Assembly: GCA_964019055.1 (NCBI GenBank)
Contig: OZ025212.1
Location: 9,539,109 to 9,603,108 of the forward strand
Length of the DNA: 64,000 nt
From: Anthopleura xanthogrammica
Lineage: Eukaryota > Cnidaria > Anthozoa > Actiniaria > Actiniidae
Direction: 5' to 3'
Shown here: positions 33,690-45,097 of the stretch, one piece after another
Layout: each line of letters begins with the position of its first letter
Position numbering within the stretch: the first letter of the stretch is position 1
The notes under the pieces: model-generated
Database searches by the model: none
Seen by the model: only the letters and a program-made list of their open reading frames with translations
Told to the model about the DNA's origin: nothing
Program-made: the position numbers and the translations under genes

Positions 33690-36600
33690 GGGGAAGACTG
33701 CCGAATTTTCACTAGATAAACGTGACAAGGTATAGGTAGAATCGTGCCAGCAATCCATTTCCGTGATCAAAATTGGCAAATTCCAAAATCGTAAAGTGCC
33801 TAACTTTGTAGCTGCGCATGCGCGGGCACCAAAACTAGGGGAAGACTGCCGAATTTTCACAAGATAAACGTGACCATGTATAGGTAGAATCGTGCCAGCA
33901 TTCAATTTCCGTGATCAAAATTGACAAATTCCAAAATCGTAAAGTGCCTAACTTTGTAGCTGCACATGCACGGGCACCAAAACTAGGGGAAGACTGCCGA
34001 ATTTTCACAAGATAAACGTGACCATGTATAGGTAGAATCGTGCCAGCAATCCATTTCCGTGATCAAAATTGGCAAATTCCAAAATCGTAAAGTGCCTAAC
34101 TTTGTAGCTCCGCATGCGCAGGCACCAAAACTAGGGGAAGACTGGCGAATTTTCACAAGATAAACGTGACCATGTATAGGTAGAATCGTGCCAGCAATCG
34201 ATTTCCGTGATCAAAATTGGCAAATTCCAAAATCGTAAAGTGCCTAACTTTGTAGCTGCGCATGCGCGGGCACGAAAACTAAAGGAAGACTGCCGAATTT
34301 TCACAAGATAAACGTGACCATGTATAGGTAGAATCGTACCAGCAATCCATTTCCGTGATCAAAATTGGCAAATTCCAAAATCGTAAAGTGCCTTACTTTG
34401 TAGCTGCGCATGCACGGGCACCAAAACTAGGGGAAGACTGCCGAATTTTCACTAGATAAACGTGACAAGGTATAGGTAGAATCGTGCCAGCAATCCATTT
34501 CCGTGATCAAAATTGGCAAATTCCAAAATCGTAAAGTGCCTAACTTTGTAGCTGCGCATGCGCGGGCACCAAAACTAGGGGAAGACTGCCGAATTTTCAC
34601 AAGATAAACGTGACCATGTATAGGTACAATCGTGCCAGCATTCAATTTCCGTGATCAAAATTGACAAATTCCAAAATCGTAAAGTGCCTAACTTTGTAGC
34701 TGCACATGCACGGGCACCAAAACTAGGGGAAGACTGCCGAATTTTCACAAGATAAACGTGACCATGTATAGGTAGAATCGTGCCAGCAATCCATTTCCGT
34801 GATCAAAATTGGCAAATTCCAAAATCGTAAAGTGCCTAACTTTGTAGCTCCGCATGCGCAGGCACCAAAACTAGGGGAAGACTGGCTAATTTTCACAAGA
34901 TAAACGTGACCATGTATAGGTAGAATCGTGCCAGCAATCGATTTCCGTGATCAAAATTGGCAAATTCCAAAATCGTAAAGTGCCTAACTTTGTAGCTGCG
35001 CATGCGCGGGCACGAAAACTAGGGGAAGACTGCCGAATTTTCACAAGATAAACGTGACCATGTATAGGTAGAATCGTGCCAGCAATCCATTTCCGTGATC
35101 AAAATTGGCAAATTCCAAAATCGTAAAGCGCCTAACTTTGTAGCTGCGCATGCGCGGGCACCAAAACTAGGGGAAGACAGCCGAATTTTCACAAGATAAA
35201 CGTGACCATGTATAGGTAGAATCGCGCCAGCAATCCATTTCCGTGATCAAAATTGGGAAATTCCAAAATCGTAAAGTGCCTAACTTTGTAGCTGCGCATG
35301 CGCGGGCACCAAAACTAGGGGAAGACTGCCGAATTTTCACAAGATAAACGTGACAAGGTATAGGTAGAATCGTGACAGCAATCCATTTCCGTGATCAAAA
35401 TTGACAAATTCCAAAATCGTAAAGTGCCTAACTTTGTAGCTGCGCATGCACGGGCACCAAAACTAGGGGAAGACTACCGAATTTTCACAAGATAAACGTG
35501 ACAAGGTATAGGTAGAATCGTGCCAGCAATCCATTTCCGTGATCAAAATTGGCAAATTCCAAAATCGTAAAGTGCCTAACTTTGTAGATGCGCATGCGGA
35601 CACCAAAACTAGGGGAAGACTGCCGAATTTTCACAAGATAAACGTGACCATGTATAGGTAGAATCGTGCCAGCAATCCATTTCCGTGATCAAAATTGGCA
35701 AATTCCAAAATCGTAAAGTGCCTAACTTTTTAGCTGCGCATGCGCGGGCACCAAAACTAGGGGAAGACTGCCGAATTTTCACAAGATAAACGTGACAAGG
35801 TATAGGTAGAATCGTGCCAGCAATCCATTTCCGTGATCAAAATTGGCAAATTCCAAAATCGTAAAGTGCCTAACTTTGTAGCTGCGCATGCGCGGGCACC
35901 AAAACTAGGGGAAGACTGCCGAATTTTCACAAGATAAACGTGACCATGTATAGGTAGAATCGTGCCAGCATTCAATTTCCGTGATCAAAATTGACAAATT
36001 CCAAAATCGTAAAGTGCCTAACTTTGTAGCTGCACATGCACGGGCACCAAAACTAGGGGAAGACTGCCGAATTTTCACAAGATAAACGTGACCATGTATA
36101 GGTAGAATCGTGCCAGCAATCCATTTCCGTGATCAAAATTGGCAAATTCCAAAATCGTAAAGTGCCTAACTTTGTAGCTCCGCATGCGCAGGCACCAAAA
36201 CTAGGGGAAGACTGGCGAATTTTCACAAGATAAACGTGACCATGTATAGGTAGAATCGTGCCAGCAATCGATTTCCGTGATCAAAATTGGCAAATTCCAA
36301 AATCGTAAAGTGCCTAACTTTGTAGCTGCGCATGCGCGGGCACCAAAACTAAAGGAAGACTGCCGAATTTTCACAAGATAAACGTGACCATGTATAGGTA
36401 GAATCGTACCAGCAATCCATTTCCGTGATCAAAATTGGCAAATTCCAAAATCGTAAAGTGCCTTACTTTGTAGCTGCGCATGCACGGGCACCAAAACTAG
36501 GGGAAGACTGCCGAATTTTCACTAGATAAACGTGACAAGGTATAGGTAGAATCGTGCCAGCAATCCATTTCCGTGATCAAAATTGGCAAATTCCAAAATC

Positions 36601-37829
36601 GTAAAGTGCCTAACTTTGTAGCTGCGCATGCGCGGGCACCAAAACTAGGGGAAGACTGCCGAATTTTCACAAGATAAACGTGACCATGTATAGGTAGAAT
36701 CGTGCCAGCATTCAATTTCCGTGATCAAAATTGACAAATTCCAAAATCGTAAAGTGCCTAACTTTGTAGCTGCACATGCACGGGCACCAAAACTAGGGGA
36801 AGACTGCCGAATTTTCACAAGATAAACGTGACCATGTATAGGTAGAATCGTGCCAGCAATCCATTTCCGTGATCAAAATTGGCAAATTCCAAAATCGTAA
36901 AGTGCCTAACTTTGTAGCTCCGCATGCGCAGGCACCAAAACTAGGGGAAGACTGGCTAATTTTCACAAGATAAACGTGACCATGTATAGGTAGAATCGTG
37001 CCAGCAATCGATTTCCGTGATCAAAATTGGCAAATTCCAAAATCGTAAAGTGCCTAACTTTGTAGCTGCGCATGCGCGGGCACGAAAACTAGGGGAAGAC
37101 TGCCGAATTTTCACAAGATAAACGTGACCATGTATAGGTAGAATCGTGCCAGCAATCCATTTCCGTGATCAAAATTGGCAAATTCCAAAATCGTAAAGCG
37201 CCTAACTTTGTAGCTGCGCATGCGCGGGCACCAAAACTAGGGGAAGACAGCCGAATTTTCACAAGATAAACGTGACCATGTATAGGTAGAATCGCGCCAG
37301 CAATCCATTTCCGTGATCAAAATTGGGAAATTCCAAAATCGTAAAGTGCCTAACTTTGTAGCTGCGCATGCGCGGGCACCAAAACTAGGGGAAGACTGCC
37401 GAATTTTCACAAGATAAACGTGACAAGGTATAGGTAGAATCGTGACAGCAATCCATTTCCGTGATCAAAATTGACAAATTCCAAAATCGTAAAGTGCCTA
37501 ACTTTGTAGCTGCGCATGCACGGGCACCAAAACTAGGGGAAGACTACCGAATTTTCACAAGATAAACGTGACAAGGTATAGGTAGAATCGTGCCAGCAAT
37601 CCATTTCCGTGATCAAAATTGGCAAATTCCAAAATCGTAAAGTGCCTAACTTTGTAGATGCGCATGCGGACACCAAAACTAGGGGAAGACTGCCGAATTT
37701 TCACAAGATAAACGTGACCATGTATAGGTAGAATCGTGCCAGCAATCCATTTCCGTGATCAAAATTGGCAAATTCCAAAATCGTAAAGTGCCTAACTTTT
37801 TAGCTGCGCATGCGCGGGCACCAAAACTA
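33690..37829 (+). repeat. Tandem pair of 2070-bp higher-order units
   Basis: Rare variants repeat exactly 2070 bp apart: ACTGGCTAAT at 34881 and 36951, GGGAAGACAG at 35171 and 37241, and TTTGTAGATGCGCATGCGG near 35581 and 37651. The unit is 14 monomers minus 2 bp; the 2-bp loss sits in the GATGCGCATGCGG monomer. The copies are almost identical, so the duplication is recent. Confidence 0.88.
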
Positions 37830-40536
37830 GGGGAAGACTGCCGAATTTTCACAAGATAAACGTGACCATGTATAGGTAGAATCGTGCCAGCAATCCATTT
37901 CCGTGATCAAAATTGGCAAATTCCAAAATCGTAAAGTACCTAACTTTGTAGCTGCGCATGCGCGGGCAGCAAAACTAGGGGAAGACTGCCGAATTTTTAC
38001 AAGATAAACGTGACCATGTATAGGTAGAATCGTGCCAGCAATCCATTTCCGTGATCAAAATTGGCAAATTCCAAAATCGTAAACTGCCTAACTTTGTAGC
38101 TGCGCATGCGCACACCAAAACTAGGGGAAGACTGCCGAATTTTCACAAGATAAACGTGACCATTTAAAGGTAGAATCGTGCCAGCAATCCATTTCCGTGA
38201 TCAAAATTGGCAAATTCCAAAATCGTAAAGTGCCTAACTTTTTAGCTGCGCATGCGCGGGCACCAAAACTAGGGGAAGACTGCCGAATTTTCACAAGATA
38301 AACGTGAACATGTATAGGTAGAATCGTGCAAGCAATCCATTTCCGTGATCAAAATTGGCAAATTCCAAAATCGTAAAGTGCCTAACTTTGTAGCTGCGCA
38401 TGCGCGGGCACCAAAACTAGGGGAAGACTGCCGAATTTTCACAAGATAAACGTGACCATGTATGGGTGGAATCGTGCCAGTAATCCATTTCCGTGATCAA
38501 AATTGAGAAATTCCAAAATCGTAAAGTGCCTAACTTTTTAGCTGCGCATGCGCGGGCACCAAAACTAGGGGAAGACTGCCGAATTTTCACAAGATAAACG
38601 TGACCATGTATAGGTAGAATCGTGCCAGCAATCCATTTCCGTGATCAAAATTGGCAAATTCAAAAATCGTAAACTGCCTAACTTTGTAGCTGCGCATGCG
38701 CACACCAAAACTAGGGGAAGACTGCCGAATTTTCACAAGATAAACGTGACCATTTATAGGTAGAATCGTGCCAGCAATCCATTTCCGTGATCAAAATTGG
38801 CAAATTCCAAAATCGTAAAGTTCCTAACTTTGTAGCTGCACATGCGCGGGCAACAAAACAAGGGGAAGACTGCCGAATTTTCACAAGATAAACGTGACCA
38901 TGTATAGGTAGAATCGTGCCAGCAATCCATTTCCGTGATCAAAATTGACAAATTCCAAAATCGTAAAGTGCCTAACTTTGTAGCTGCGCATGCGCGGGCA
39001 CCAAAACTAGGGGAAGACTGCCGAATTTTCACATGATAAACGTAACCATGTATGGGTGGAATCGTGCCAGCAATCCATTTCCGTGATCAAAATTGGCAAA
39101 TTCCAAAATCGTAAAGTGCCTAACTTTGTAGCTACGCATGCGCGGGCACCAAAACTAGGGGAAGACTGCCGAATTTTCACAAGATAAACGTGACCATGTA
39201 TAGGTAGAATCGTGCAAACAATCCATTTCCGTTATCAAAATTGATTAATTCCAAAATCGTAAAGTGCCTAACTTTGTAGCTGCGCATGCGCGGGCACCAA
39301 AACTAGGGGAAAACTGCCGAATTTTCACAAGATAAACGTGACAAGGTATAGGTAGAATCGTGCCAGCAATCCATTTCCTTATCAAAATTGGCAAATTCCA
39401 AAATCGTAAAGTGCCTAACTTTGTAGCTGCACATGCGCGGGCACCAAAACTAGGGGAAGACTGCCGAATTTTCACAACATAAACGTGACCATGTATAGGT
39501 AGAATCGTGCCAGCAATCCATTTCCGTGATAAAAATTGACAAATTCCAAAATCGTAAAGTGCCTAACTTTGTAGCTCCGCATCCGCGGGCACCAAAACTA
39601 GGGGAAGACTGGCGAATTTTCACAAGATAAACGTGACCATGTATAGGTAGAATCGTGCCAGCAATCCATTTCCTTATCAAAATTGGCAAATTCCAAAATC
39701 GTAAAGTGCCTAACTTTGTAGCTGCGCATGCGCGGGCACCAAAACTAGGGGAAGACTGCCGAATTTTCACAAGATAAACGTGACCATGTATAGGTAGAAT
39801 CGTGCCAGCAATCCATTTCCGTGATCAAAATTGGCAAATTCCAAAATCGTAAAGTGCCTAACTTTGTAGCTGCGCATCCGCGGGCACCAAAACTAGGGGA
39901 AGACTGGCGAATTTTCACAAGATAAACGTGACCATGTATAGGTAGAATCGTGCCAGCAATCCATTTCCGTGATCAAAATTGGCAAATTCCAAAATCGTAA
40001 AGTGCCTAACTTTGTAGCTGCGCATGCGCGGGCACGAAAACTAGGGGAAGACTGCCGAATTTTCACAAGATAAACGTGACAAGGTATAGGTAGAATCGTG
40101 CCAGCAATCCATTTCCGTGATCAAAATTGGCAAATTCCAAAATCGTAAAGTGCCTAACTTTGTAGCTGCGCATGCGCGGGCACCAAAACTAGGGGAAGAC
40201 TGCCGAATTTTCACAAGATAAACGTGACCATGTATAGGTAGAATCGTGCCAGCAATCGATTTCCGTGATCAAAATTGGCAAATTCCAAAATCGTAAAGTG
40301 CGTATCTTTGTAGCTGCGCAAGCGCGGGCACGAAAACTAGGGGAAGACTGCCGAATTTTCACAAGATAAACGTGACCATGTATAGGTAGAATCGTGCCAG
40401 CAATCCATTTCCGTGATCAAAATTGTCAAATTCCAAATTCGTAAAGTGCCTAACTTTGTAGCTGCGCATGCGCGGGCACCAAAACTATACTTTTCTCACA
40501 ATATAGTGTGGATTAAGAACATTATTGGCCATTAGA

Positions 40537-40609
40537 GTCTCCTCTAGCTCAGCGGCAGAGCGTCCGACTAGGATACGGAGGTTTCTTTGTTCAATTCACA
40601 GCTGAAGCT
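40537..40609 (+). tRNA. Degenerate tRNA-like sequence 1
   Basis: An A-box-like TAGCTCAGCGGCAGAGCG is followed by an anticodon-arm-like CCGACTAGGATACGG and a poor B box (TTTGTTCAATTCAC). The T arm does not pair well, so it is probably a pseudogene or a tRNA-derived repeat. The anticodon cannot be called reliably. Confidence 0.45.
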
Positions 40610-40786
40610 AAAATTTATTTTTTTTCTGTTTACTTTAAAGAATTGTACGATCATATACATGTTTCATTCCATCATCATATCCATACCATGTTGATCGTAT
40701 ATTTCTTTAGACATTTCATAAACTTTAGCATATATGGTACGTTTGACGCAATATAGTTGGGGCCAACGACCTTATTCGCCATTAAA

Positions 40787-40859
40787 GTCTACCCTAGCTC
40801 AGTGCGAGAGCGTTCCCCTACAATACGGAGGATACTTGGTTCGATTCCCAGGTAGGGCT
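40787..40859 (+). tRNA. Degenerate tRNA-like sequence 2
   Basis: TAGCTCAGTGCGAGAGCG (A box) and GGTTCGATTCC (B box, 40838-40848) are well formed. CTACC and GGTAG can pair as part of an acceptor stem. The anticodon stem (TTCCCCTACAATACGGAGG) does not pair properly. It could still direct RNA polymerase III, and a T-run follows at 40868. It is more likely a tRNA-derived repeat than a working tRNA. Confidence 0.5.
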
Positions 40860-41028
40860 AAAAAAATTTTTTTTCTGTTTATTTTATAGTATGGTCAGTC
40901 ATAAACATATTTCATTCCATCATCATACCCATACCATGTTTAAGGTATATTTCCTTAGACATTTCAAAAACTTTAGCATAACAGTACTTTTTTCGCAATA
41001 TAGTGGGGACCAACGACGTTATTCGCCA

Positions 41029-41228
41029 NNNNNNNNNNNNNNNNNNNNNNNNNNNNNNNNNNNNNNNNNNNNNNNNNNNNNNNNNNNNNNNNNNNNNNNN
41101 NNNNNNNNNNNNNNNNNNNNNNNNNNNNNNNNNNNNNNNNNNNNNNNNNNNNNNNNNNNNNNNNNNNNNNNNNNNNNNNNNNNNNNNNNNNNNNNNNNNN
41201 NNNNNNNNNNNNNNNNNNNNNNNNNNNN
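41029..41228. other. Assembly gap (200 N)
   Basis: Exactly 200 N, a common placeholder for a gap of unknown size. It interrupts the 248-bp tRNA-like tandem repeat, which probably caused the break. Confidence 0.98.
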
Positions 41229-41635
41229 GAGCCTCATCTTGAATTGCTTTGTGCATGATCACTCAACCTGAATATCGAAAGTGGGCTATTTTACACTATA
41301 TCTTTAAATAAGTCATCGTTGTCAACCAGCTTTTGTACTCAGACATACTATATATATGGAAAAAACAAATATGAAATGACTAAGATTTACACGTGCATGA
41401 TTTGACCAATTCGGTCAGCATGTCAAGGTATGGCTTCTCCGGTCCAGAGAACGAGAAAAGTGATAAATGGTTAGAAATATCCTTTGAACATGACAGTAAA
41501 GGAACAACATGGACTTCATGTTTTCTGTCACGACTATCGGAACCACAGAGTCCTCCAACTATTGATTTAAATGAACCTCAAACCTCCATTTGTAAAGAAC
41601 TACAGTAACTATGAAATACCTCTAAGGGATGGACC
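41229..41635. other. Unassigned sequence after the gap
   Basis: Holds a 71-codon open frame on the + strand (41393-41608, [20 protein letters not shown]...), which I do not recognise and which has no supporting signal. Nothing else is seen. Confidence 0.5.
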
Positions 41636-42178
41636 ATTAGATAGTTGATGGGGGGGTTGCGTAAATCCCAAAAAAAATATCGAGCAAGCCCTTAAACCTC
41701 AAAACATTATCGCGCATGCTCTTCTGTGCGAAAAAAAATATATCGAGCAAGCACAGGTCAATTGAATAGCACGAACTTCATAAATATGTTGCGAATGCCC
41801 CTCAAATCACTGGAAATTGCATTTCCGAGGGTCTCCATTTTCAAAAAAATTCGAGGGGGGGGGGCATGCAACCAAACCCCCTACGTTCGCCCACCTTTGG
41901 CGGTATTTAGTCTCCTTCCCAATAAAAATTACGCTCAATGTCGACTTCACATTTTGCCCAAAAGCCCTGCTTGATTAACCAATCAGTAATTTTGCCCTAT
42001 TGATGATTAATAATATTAATGATTCCATACTAGTTTTTTAAAAAAATATCGCGCAAGGTTATGATGTGCAAAAAAGAAATAACGTGCTGAGGGTGGGACA
42101 AAAAAATAAATATCATGCAGCTAAAATTCCTGCAACCCCCCCCCCCCCCCCCCCATCAATTATCTAATGGTCCGTCCC
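41636..42178. mobile_element. MITE-like element C, GGGATGGACCATTAG termini
   Basis: Starts GGGATGGACCATTAGATAGT and ends ATTATCTAATGGTCCGTCCC, flanked by TAA on both sides (41633-41635, 42179-42181). Inner G and C tracts (GATGGGGGGG; C18 before CATCAATTATC) mirror each other. Inside, AAAAAATATCGCGCAAG-type units repeat. The TWA 3-bp duplication and GGG termini suggest a PIF/Harbinger-type non-autonomous element, different in sequence from copies A and B but alike in layout. Confidence 0.8.
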
Positions 42179-43200
42179 TAACTCAGTTTTGTCTGAAAAC
42201 CACGCTACGTCAATCAAGTTGGCAGAAATACTAGTTAGTATGTTATTATTTCAACTGCGGAATGTGGTATATGTTATTATGATCTTGGATTTTAATAAAA
42301 AGATAACTAAAAACCTACCAAATATTTCATCGCTTACATAAAAGATAATTTTACACATTTCCGAGACAACAAGTATGGTAAAAAAGGGAGGTTTACTCAA
42401 AATACTTCGGAAACTCACCAGTCTGTAATCATCGTTGGGCTTTCTGTGGCGAAACTGTTGACAAGCTTGTGACACGAGTCTGGGATTATAGTAACGGTAA
42501 TCGGAAGTGAAAACTTTGCAGAGAGATCCTAAAAATACCACTTTCAGATCGAAACAGGTAAGAATTCTCTAAAGAATCATTCTTTTATCTTTTTGTAGCT
42601 TTTTAGAGCGGTTTTATTGACTTGAAGTCAAAACAAACTACGAGATTTAGAGTTGCTTTTAATGACCGCCAGAGGTCAAATAAATACAATTTCACCATAC
42701 TTTGACGATGTGAAGCGTCACGCACAAGCATTTGCCCAAAGAAATCTTTCTATGATTTGAAAGACCATCGTTTCAACATTCAATCGCCGAAGTTCTAAGT
42801 GAATTTAAGGTTTAGCACATTTGCTATATGGCTTTTTGTAAGATCAATTTTTATCTACTCAAAATATAGGTGTAGAGAATAAAATTATTTCGAGGGGTTA
42901 GAATTGGCTAATCTATCTCAAAATCACTCAAACAATAAACAATAGATTATATAACAAGGATAAGGAGTTATTTTGGTCTTGGAGCGACTCAGTTTTCTAC
43001 GCGAGACCACTAAAGTTGAGTCAAAATTCATAGTTACAAATGGCATTTTCGGCGGACTTTGTAAATTTGCATTTTTCTCCGAAATGAAACATTATTTTAT
43101 AAAACCAACTATACAGTTATTCTCAGGAAAGATTGCTCTATCAAACTTGAAAGTATGAGCGAAATCGAATTCTCGAGGTTTGCCGTCACTTGTTTGATTT
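42179..43200. other. Unassigned sequence left of the LINE fragment
   Basis: AT-rich. Apart from the possible exon at 42419-42528 I see no gene, TIR pair or RNA. A 61-codon frame at 42973-43158 is not recognisable. Confidence 0.5.
42419..42528 (-). CDS. Possible orphan exon, function unknown
   Basis: On the - strand, GTATTTTTAG precedes a 110-bp open stretch that ends in a good donor, CTG/GTGAGT. It encodes roughly GSLCKVFTSDYRYYNPRLVS then QACQQFRHRKPNDDYRL, which is not low complexity and looks protein-like. I do not recognise it and found no partner exon nearby. It could be the first or second exon of a host gene crossing the gap region, or chance. Confidence 0.3.
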
Positions 43201-44302
43201 TTACGGACAGTCACTCTTAATAGCCTTAAGGTTACGACATCTAGTGATAACCCTTTGAAAAGGAGGCTTCTTTATCACTAGGTCTCCGAAGACAGCAGAA
43301 TGGTCAGAGATAACAGGATCAGAGACAGTGATGTTGTTGATTGGATGATCCTCAGTTCTAGTGATTACGAGATCTAGTATATGCTTATCCTGATAAGTTG
43401 GCTGACTGACACGCTGGGTCAGGTTGAACAATTCCAAGAGAGCAAGAAACTTAACAGCAACAGAATTTGAAGGATCCTCAACATGAAAATTAAAATCTCC
43501 AACCAAAAGAAAAGAGCTGGATACTGTAGAAAATTGTTCCAGAAAAATAGAAAACTCCTCAAAAAACATATTATTGGAAAGATTATTGCGATTTGAAGGA
43601 GGAGGCTTGTAGATCACAAAAATAGAAATATTAGGAGAGGATTGAACAAATGCCCATAGCTTCAAAAGATTTGTACTTATTAAAAGAAATTTTACTAAGT
43701 TTTAAAGATTTCTTGTACAAAAATCCAACTCCACCACCTCTACCTTTCCTAGGAATGTGTTGAAAAATATAACCTTTAGGTGTAAATTCATTTATTATTT
43801 GTTGATCATTAGATTTTAACCAAGTTTCAGTTAAACAAAGAATATCAATATTATTTTCAACTGCAAAATTATTTATTATTGTTGCTTCATTACATACTGA
43901 CCTTGCATTAAAAATACATAATTTTGCAGATTGACTGACCTGTGGTATTAGAGGCAGGCGAAGAGGAATAGAAAGGTTGTTTGTGTTGATACTACAGTAC
44001 TTCATATTTAGAGGGTACGATGAAATTCGAGAAGTGATGAACGAAGGTATAGATCGAGGTTTCGATGAAATATTTCGACGACCAGCTCGGTTGCGATGAG
44101 TATTTAAGATTCCCAGATTCTTTAGAGTAAGAAAAACATCAGGAGAGACATGATAATTAGATTTAAGGCAAAAAAGTTGAGATCTTGAATAATTAAGCGT
44201 GTTTGAAGGACTCGTTGAATTTAAATATGGCGCCATAGATCGTTGTTGGGCAATGGAACGAGAATCATGTATAGATGGACCAGGATTTCGCTGAATATCC
44301 AT
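43201..44302 (-). pseudogene. LINE ORF fragment: APE endonuclease domain, no reverse transcriptase
   Basis: Two overlapping frames (43631-44302 and 43201-43665) together give an apurinic-type endonuclease of an L2/CR1-like non-LTR retrotransposon. Visible motifs in order are CIFNARSV, DILCLTETWL (Glu), GRGGGVGFLY, FVIYKPPPS, VGDFNFH (Asp and Asn), LDLVITR and SDHSAV (His). A one-base frame change near 43655 separates the halves. The frame ends at 43201 soon after the endonuclease and no reverse transcriptase follows, so the 3' part is missing, the reverse of the usual 5' truncation. The N-terminus carries a 2A-like motif. Confidence 0.85.
44276..44299 (-). other. 2A-like motif DIQRNPGP at the LINE N-terminus
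   Basis: The first eight codons after the ATG at 44302 read DIQRNPGP, against the 2A consensus D(V/I)ExNPGP. The frame stays open upstream of the ATG (LFWVDLAIHM). 2A-like sequences near the N-terminus are documented in several APE-type LINEs. Gln replaces the consensus Glu, which may weaken ribosome skipping. Confidence 0.6.
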
Positions 44303-44380
44303 GTGGATTGCCAGGTCTACCCAGAAAAGACGATGTGGTAATGAAAGGCAGAGTAAACCATACTTTGACGACTTGTAACC

Positions 44381-44448
44381 GCCACCCGGTTAGCTCAGTT
44401 GGTAAGAGCGTCGGTCTGTTGTGTGGGAGGTCGTGGTTCGAGTCCCGG

Positions 44449-44504
<56 letters not shown>

Positions 44505-44517
44505 GACATCTACAAAC

Positions 44518-44565
<48 letters not shown>

Positions 44566-44839
44566 TGTCTCCCAGCCCTTCCTTAACCTGTAAATGGGGG
44601 ACATAAAAGAACCTGTTGAATTATTCGTGTAAGAGTAGGGGATTGTCTCCCGGTTCAACAGCCTATCCCAATTTGGAGGCATAACACTAATTACTAACAA
44701 TTCACTCATGATTGTAAGCTGCACGGCTGCTAATAGCGCCTTAATATGCAGCCCGTAAAGTCCTCCACTGGTCAAAAATTGTAAAGCGCATTGAGACGAT
44801 GTGAAATGCGCTATATAAGAACTCCCATTATTATTATTG
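44381..44839 (+). mobile_element. tRNA-derived SINE with L2-like tail
   Basis: The head has A box TAGCTCAGTTGG (44391) and B box GGTTCGAGTCC (44435-44445), ending CCGGCCGGACCA. The 5' acceptor strand (CACCCGG) pairs only in part, so it is a SINE head and not a working tRNA. A central unique body follows. The tail reads TTGTAAAGCGCATTGAGACG...GCGCTATATAAGAACTCCC(ATT)n, the tail shared by many LINE2-clade retrotransposons and the SINEs they mobilise. TTGTAA flanks both sides (left near 44373, right near 44837), a possible short target duplication. It sits next to the 5' end of the LINE fragment, probably inside its leader. Confidence 0.78.
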
Positions 44840-45097
44840 TAAACTGGCAAAGAGATGTTGTAGGTCGACTGGATTCTCACACACCTCAGTTGACAGCAGA
44901 ACTGTATACAGTTCAAACAACTAAAACCAAGTTCAAAATCGGTAACTAAAGCAAATCTTGACTTCAAACCATTTAGAAGAAGTTTAGGCTGCTTCAAGTT
45001 GTGGAATTCAGGTCTAGACTAGGTCAAAAGTAAGAAAAAAACAAAGAAAATTACGGAGCACTTTGAACGAGCAGGCAGCCATGACGGTGCATAAATC
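44840..45097 (-). other. Probable 5' leader of the LINE, separated by the SINE
   Basis: On the - strand this stretch is open for about 50 codons (KQPKLLLNGLKSRFALVTDF and onward) up to the SINE, and the LINE endonuclease begins just beyond the SINE. It may be the upstream part of the same LINE copy. No motif proves it. Confidence 0.35.

Larger units (their letters stand above)
17334..40487 (+). repeat. 148-bp satellite array, block A2
   Basis: About 156 monomers in the same orientation as block A1. The dominant monomer carries CACCAAAACTAGGGGAAGAC. A GTGACAAGGTATAGG variant of GTGACCATGTATAGG becomes common from about 19820. Monomers with AAGCCGTGCATGCGCGGGC occur near 17535, 19310, 20198 and 27748 and match the type at the left edge of the inverted array. 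Higher-order units of 592 bp (for example 18196 to 18788, and 24570 to 25162) and larger ones are visible. Near the right edge (39237-39700) monomers carry small deletions, as usual for array edges. There is no gene; open frames of 65-106 codons are translated monomers. Confidence 0.97.
40488..41028 (+). repeat. Tandem units of about 248 bp with tRNA-like cores, cut by the gap
   Basis: The landmark CAATATAGT recurs at 40499, 40749 and 40996. Each unit then reads CCATTAxAGTCT, a tRNA-like core, a T-rich tract (ATTTTTTTTCTGTTTA) and a stretch with CATTCCATCATCATA. Two full units and the start of a third are present before the N run, so the missing sequence probably contains more copies. Confidence 0.8.

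Noticed and set aside
41003..41262. Open frames running through the N gap
   Set aside because: They exist only because N codons are not stops.
44276..44302. Viral origin because of the 2A-like motif
   Set aside because: The following frame is a LINE endonuclease, and 2A-like motifs are known in such LINEs; no virus gene is visible.
44383..44456. Functional tRNA gene
   Set aside because: A and B boxes are good, but the acceptor stem pairs only in part and a long SINE body with an (ATT)n tail follows.
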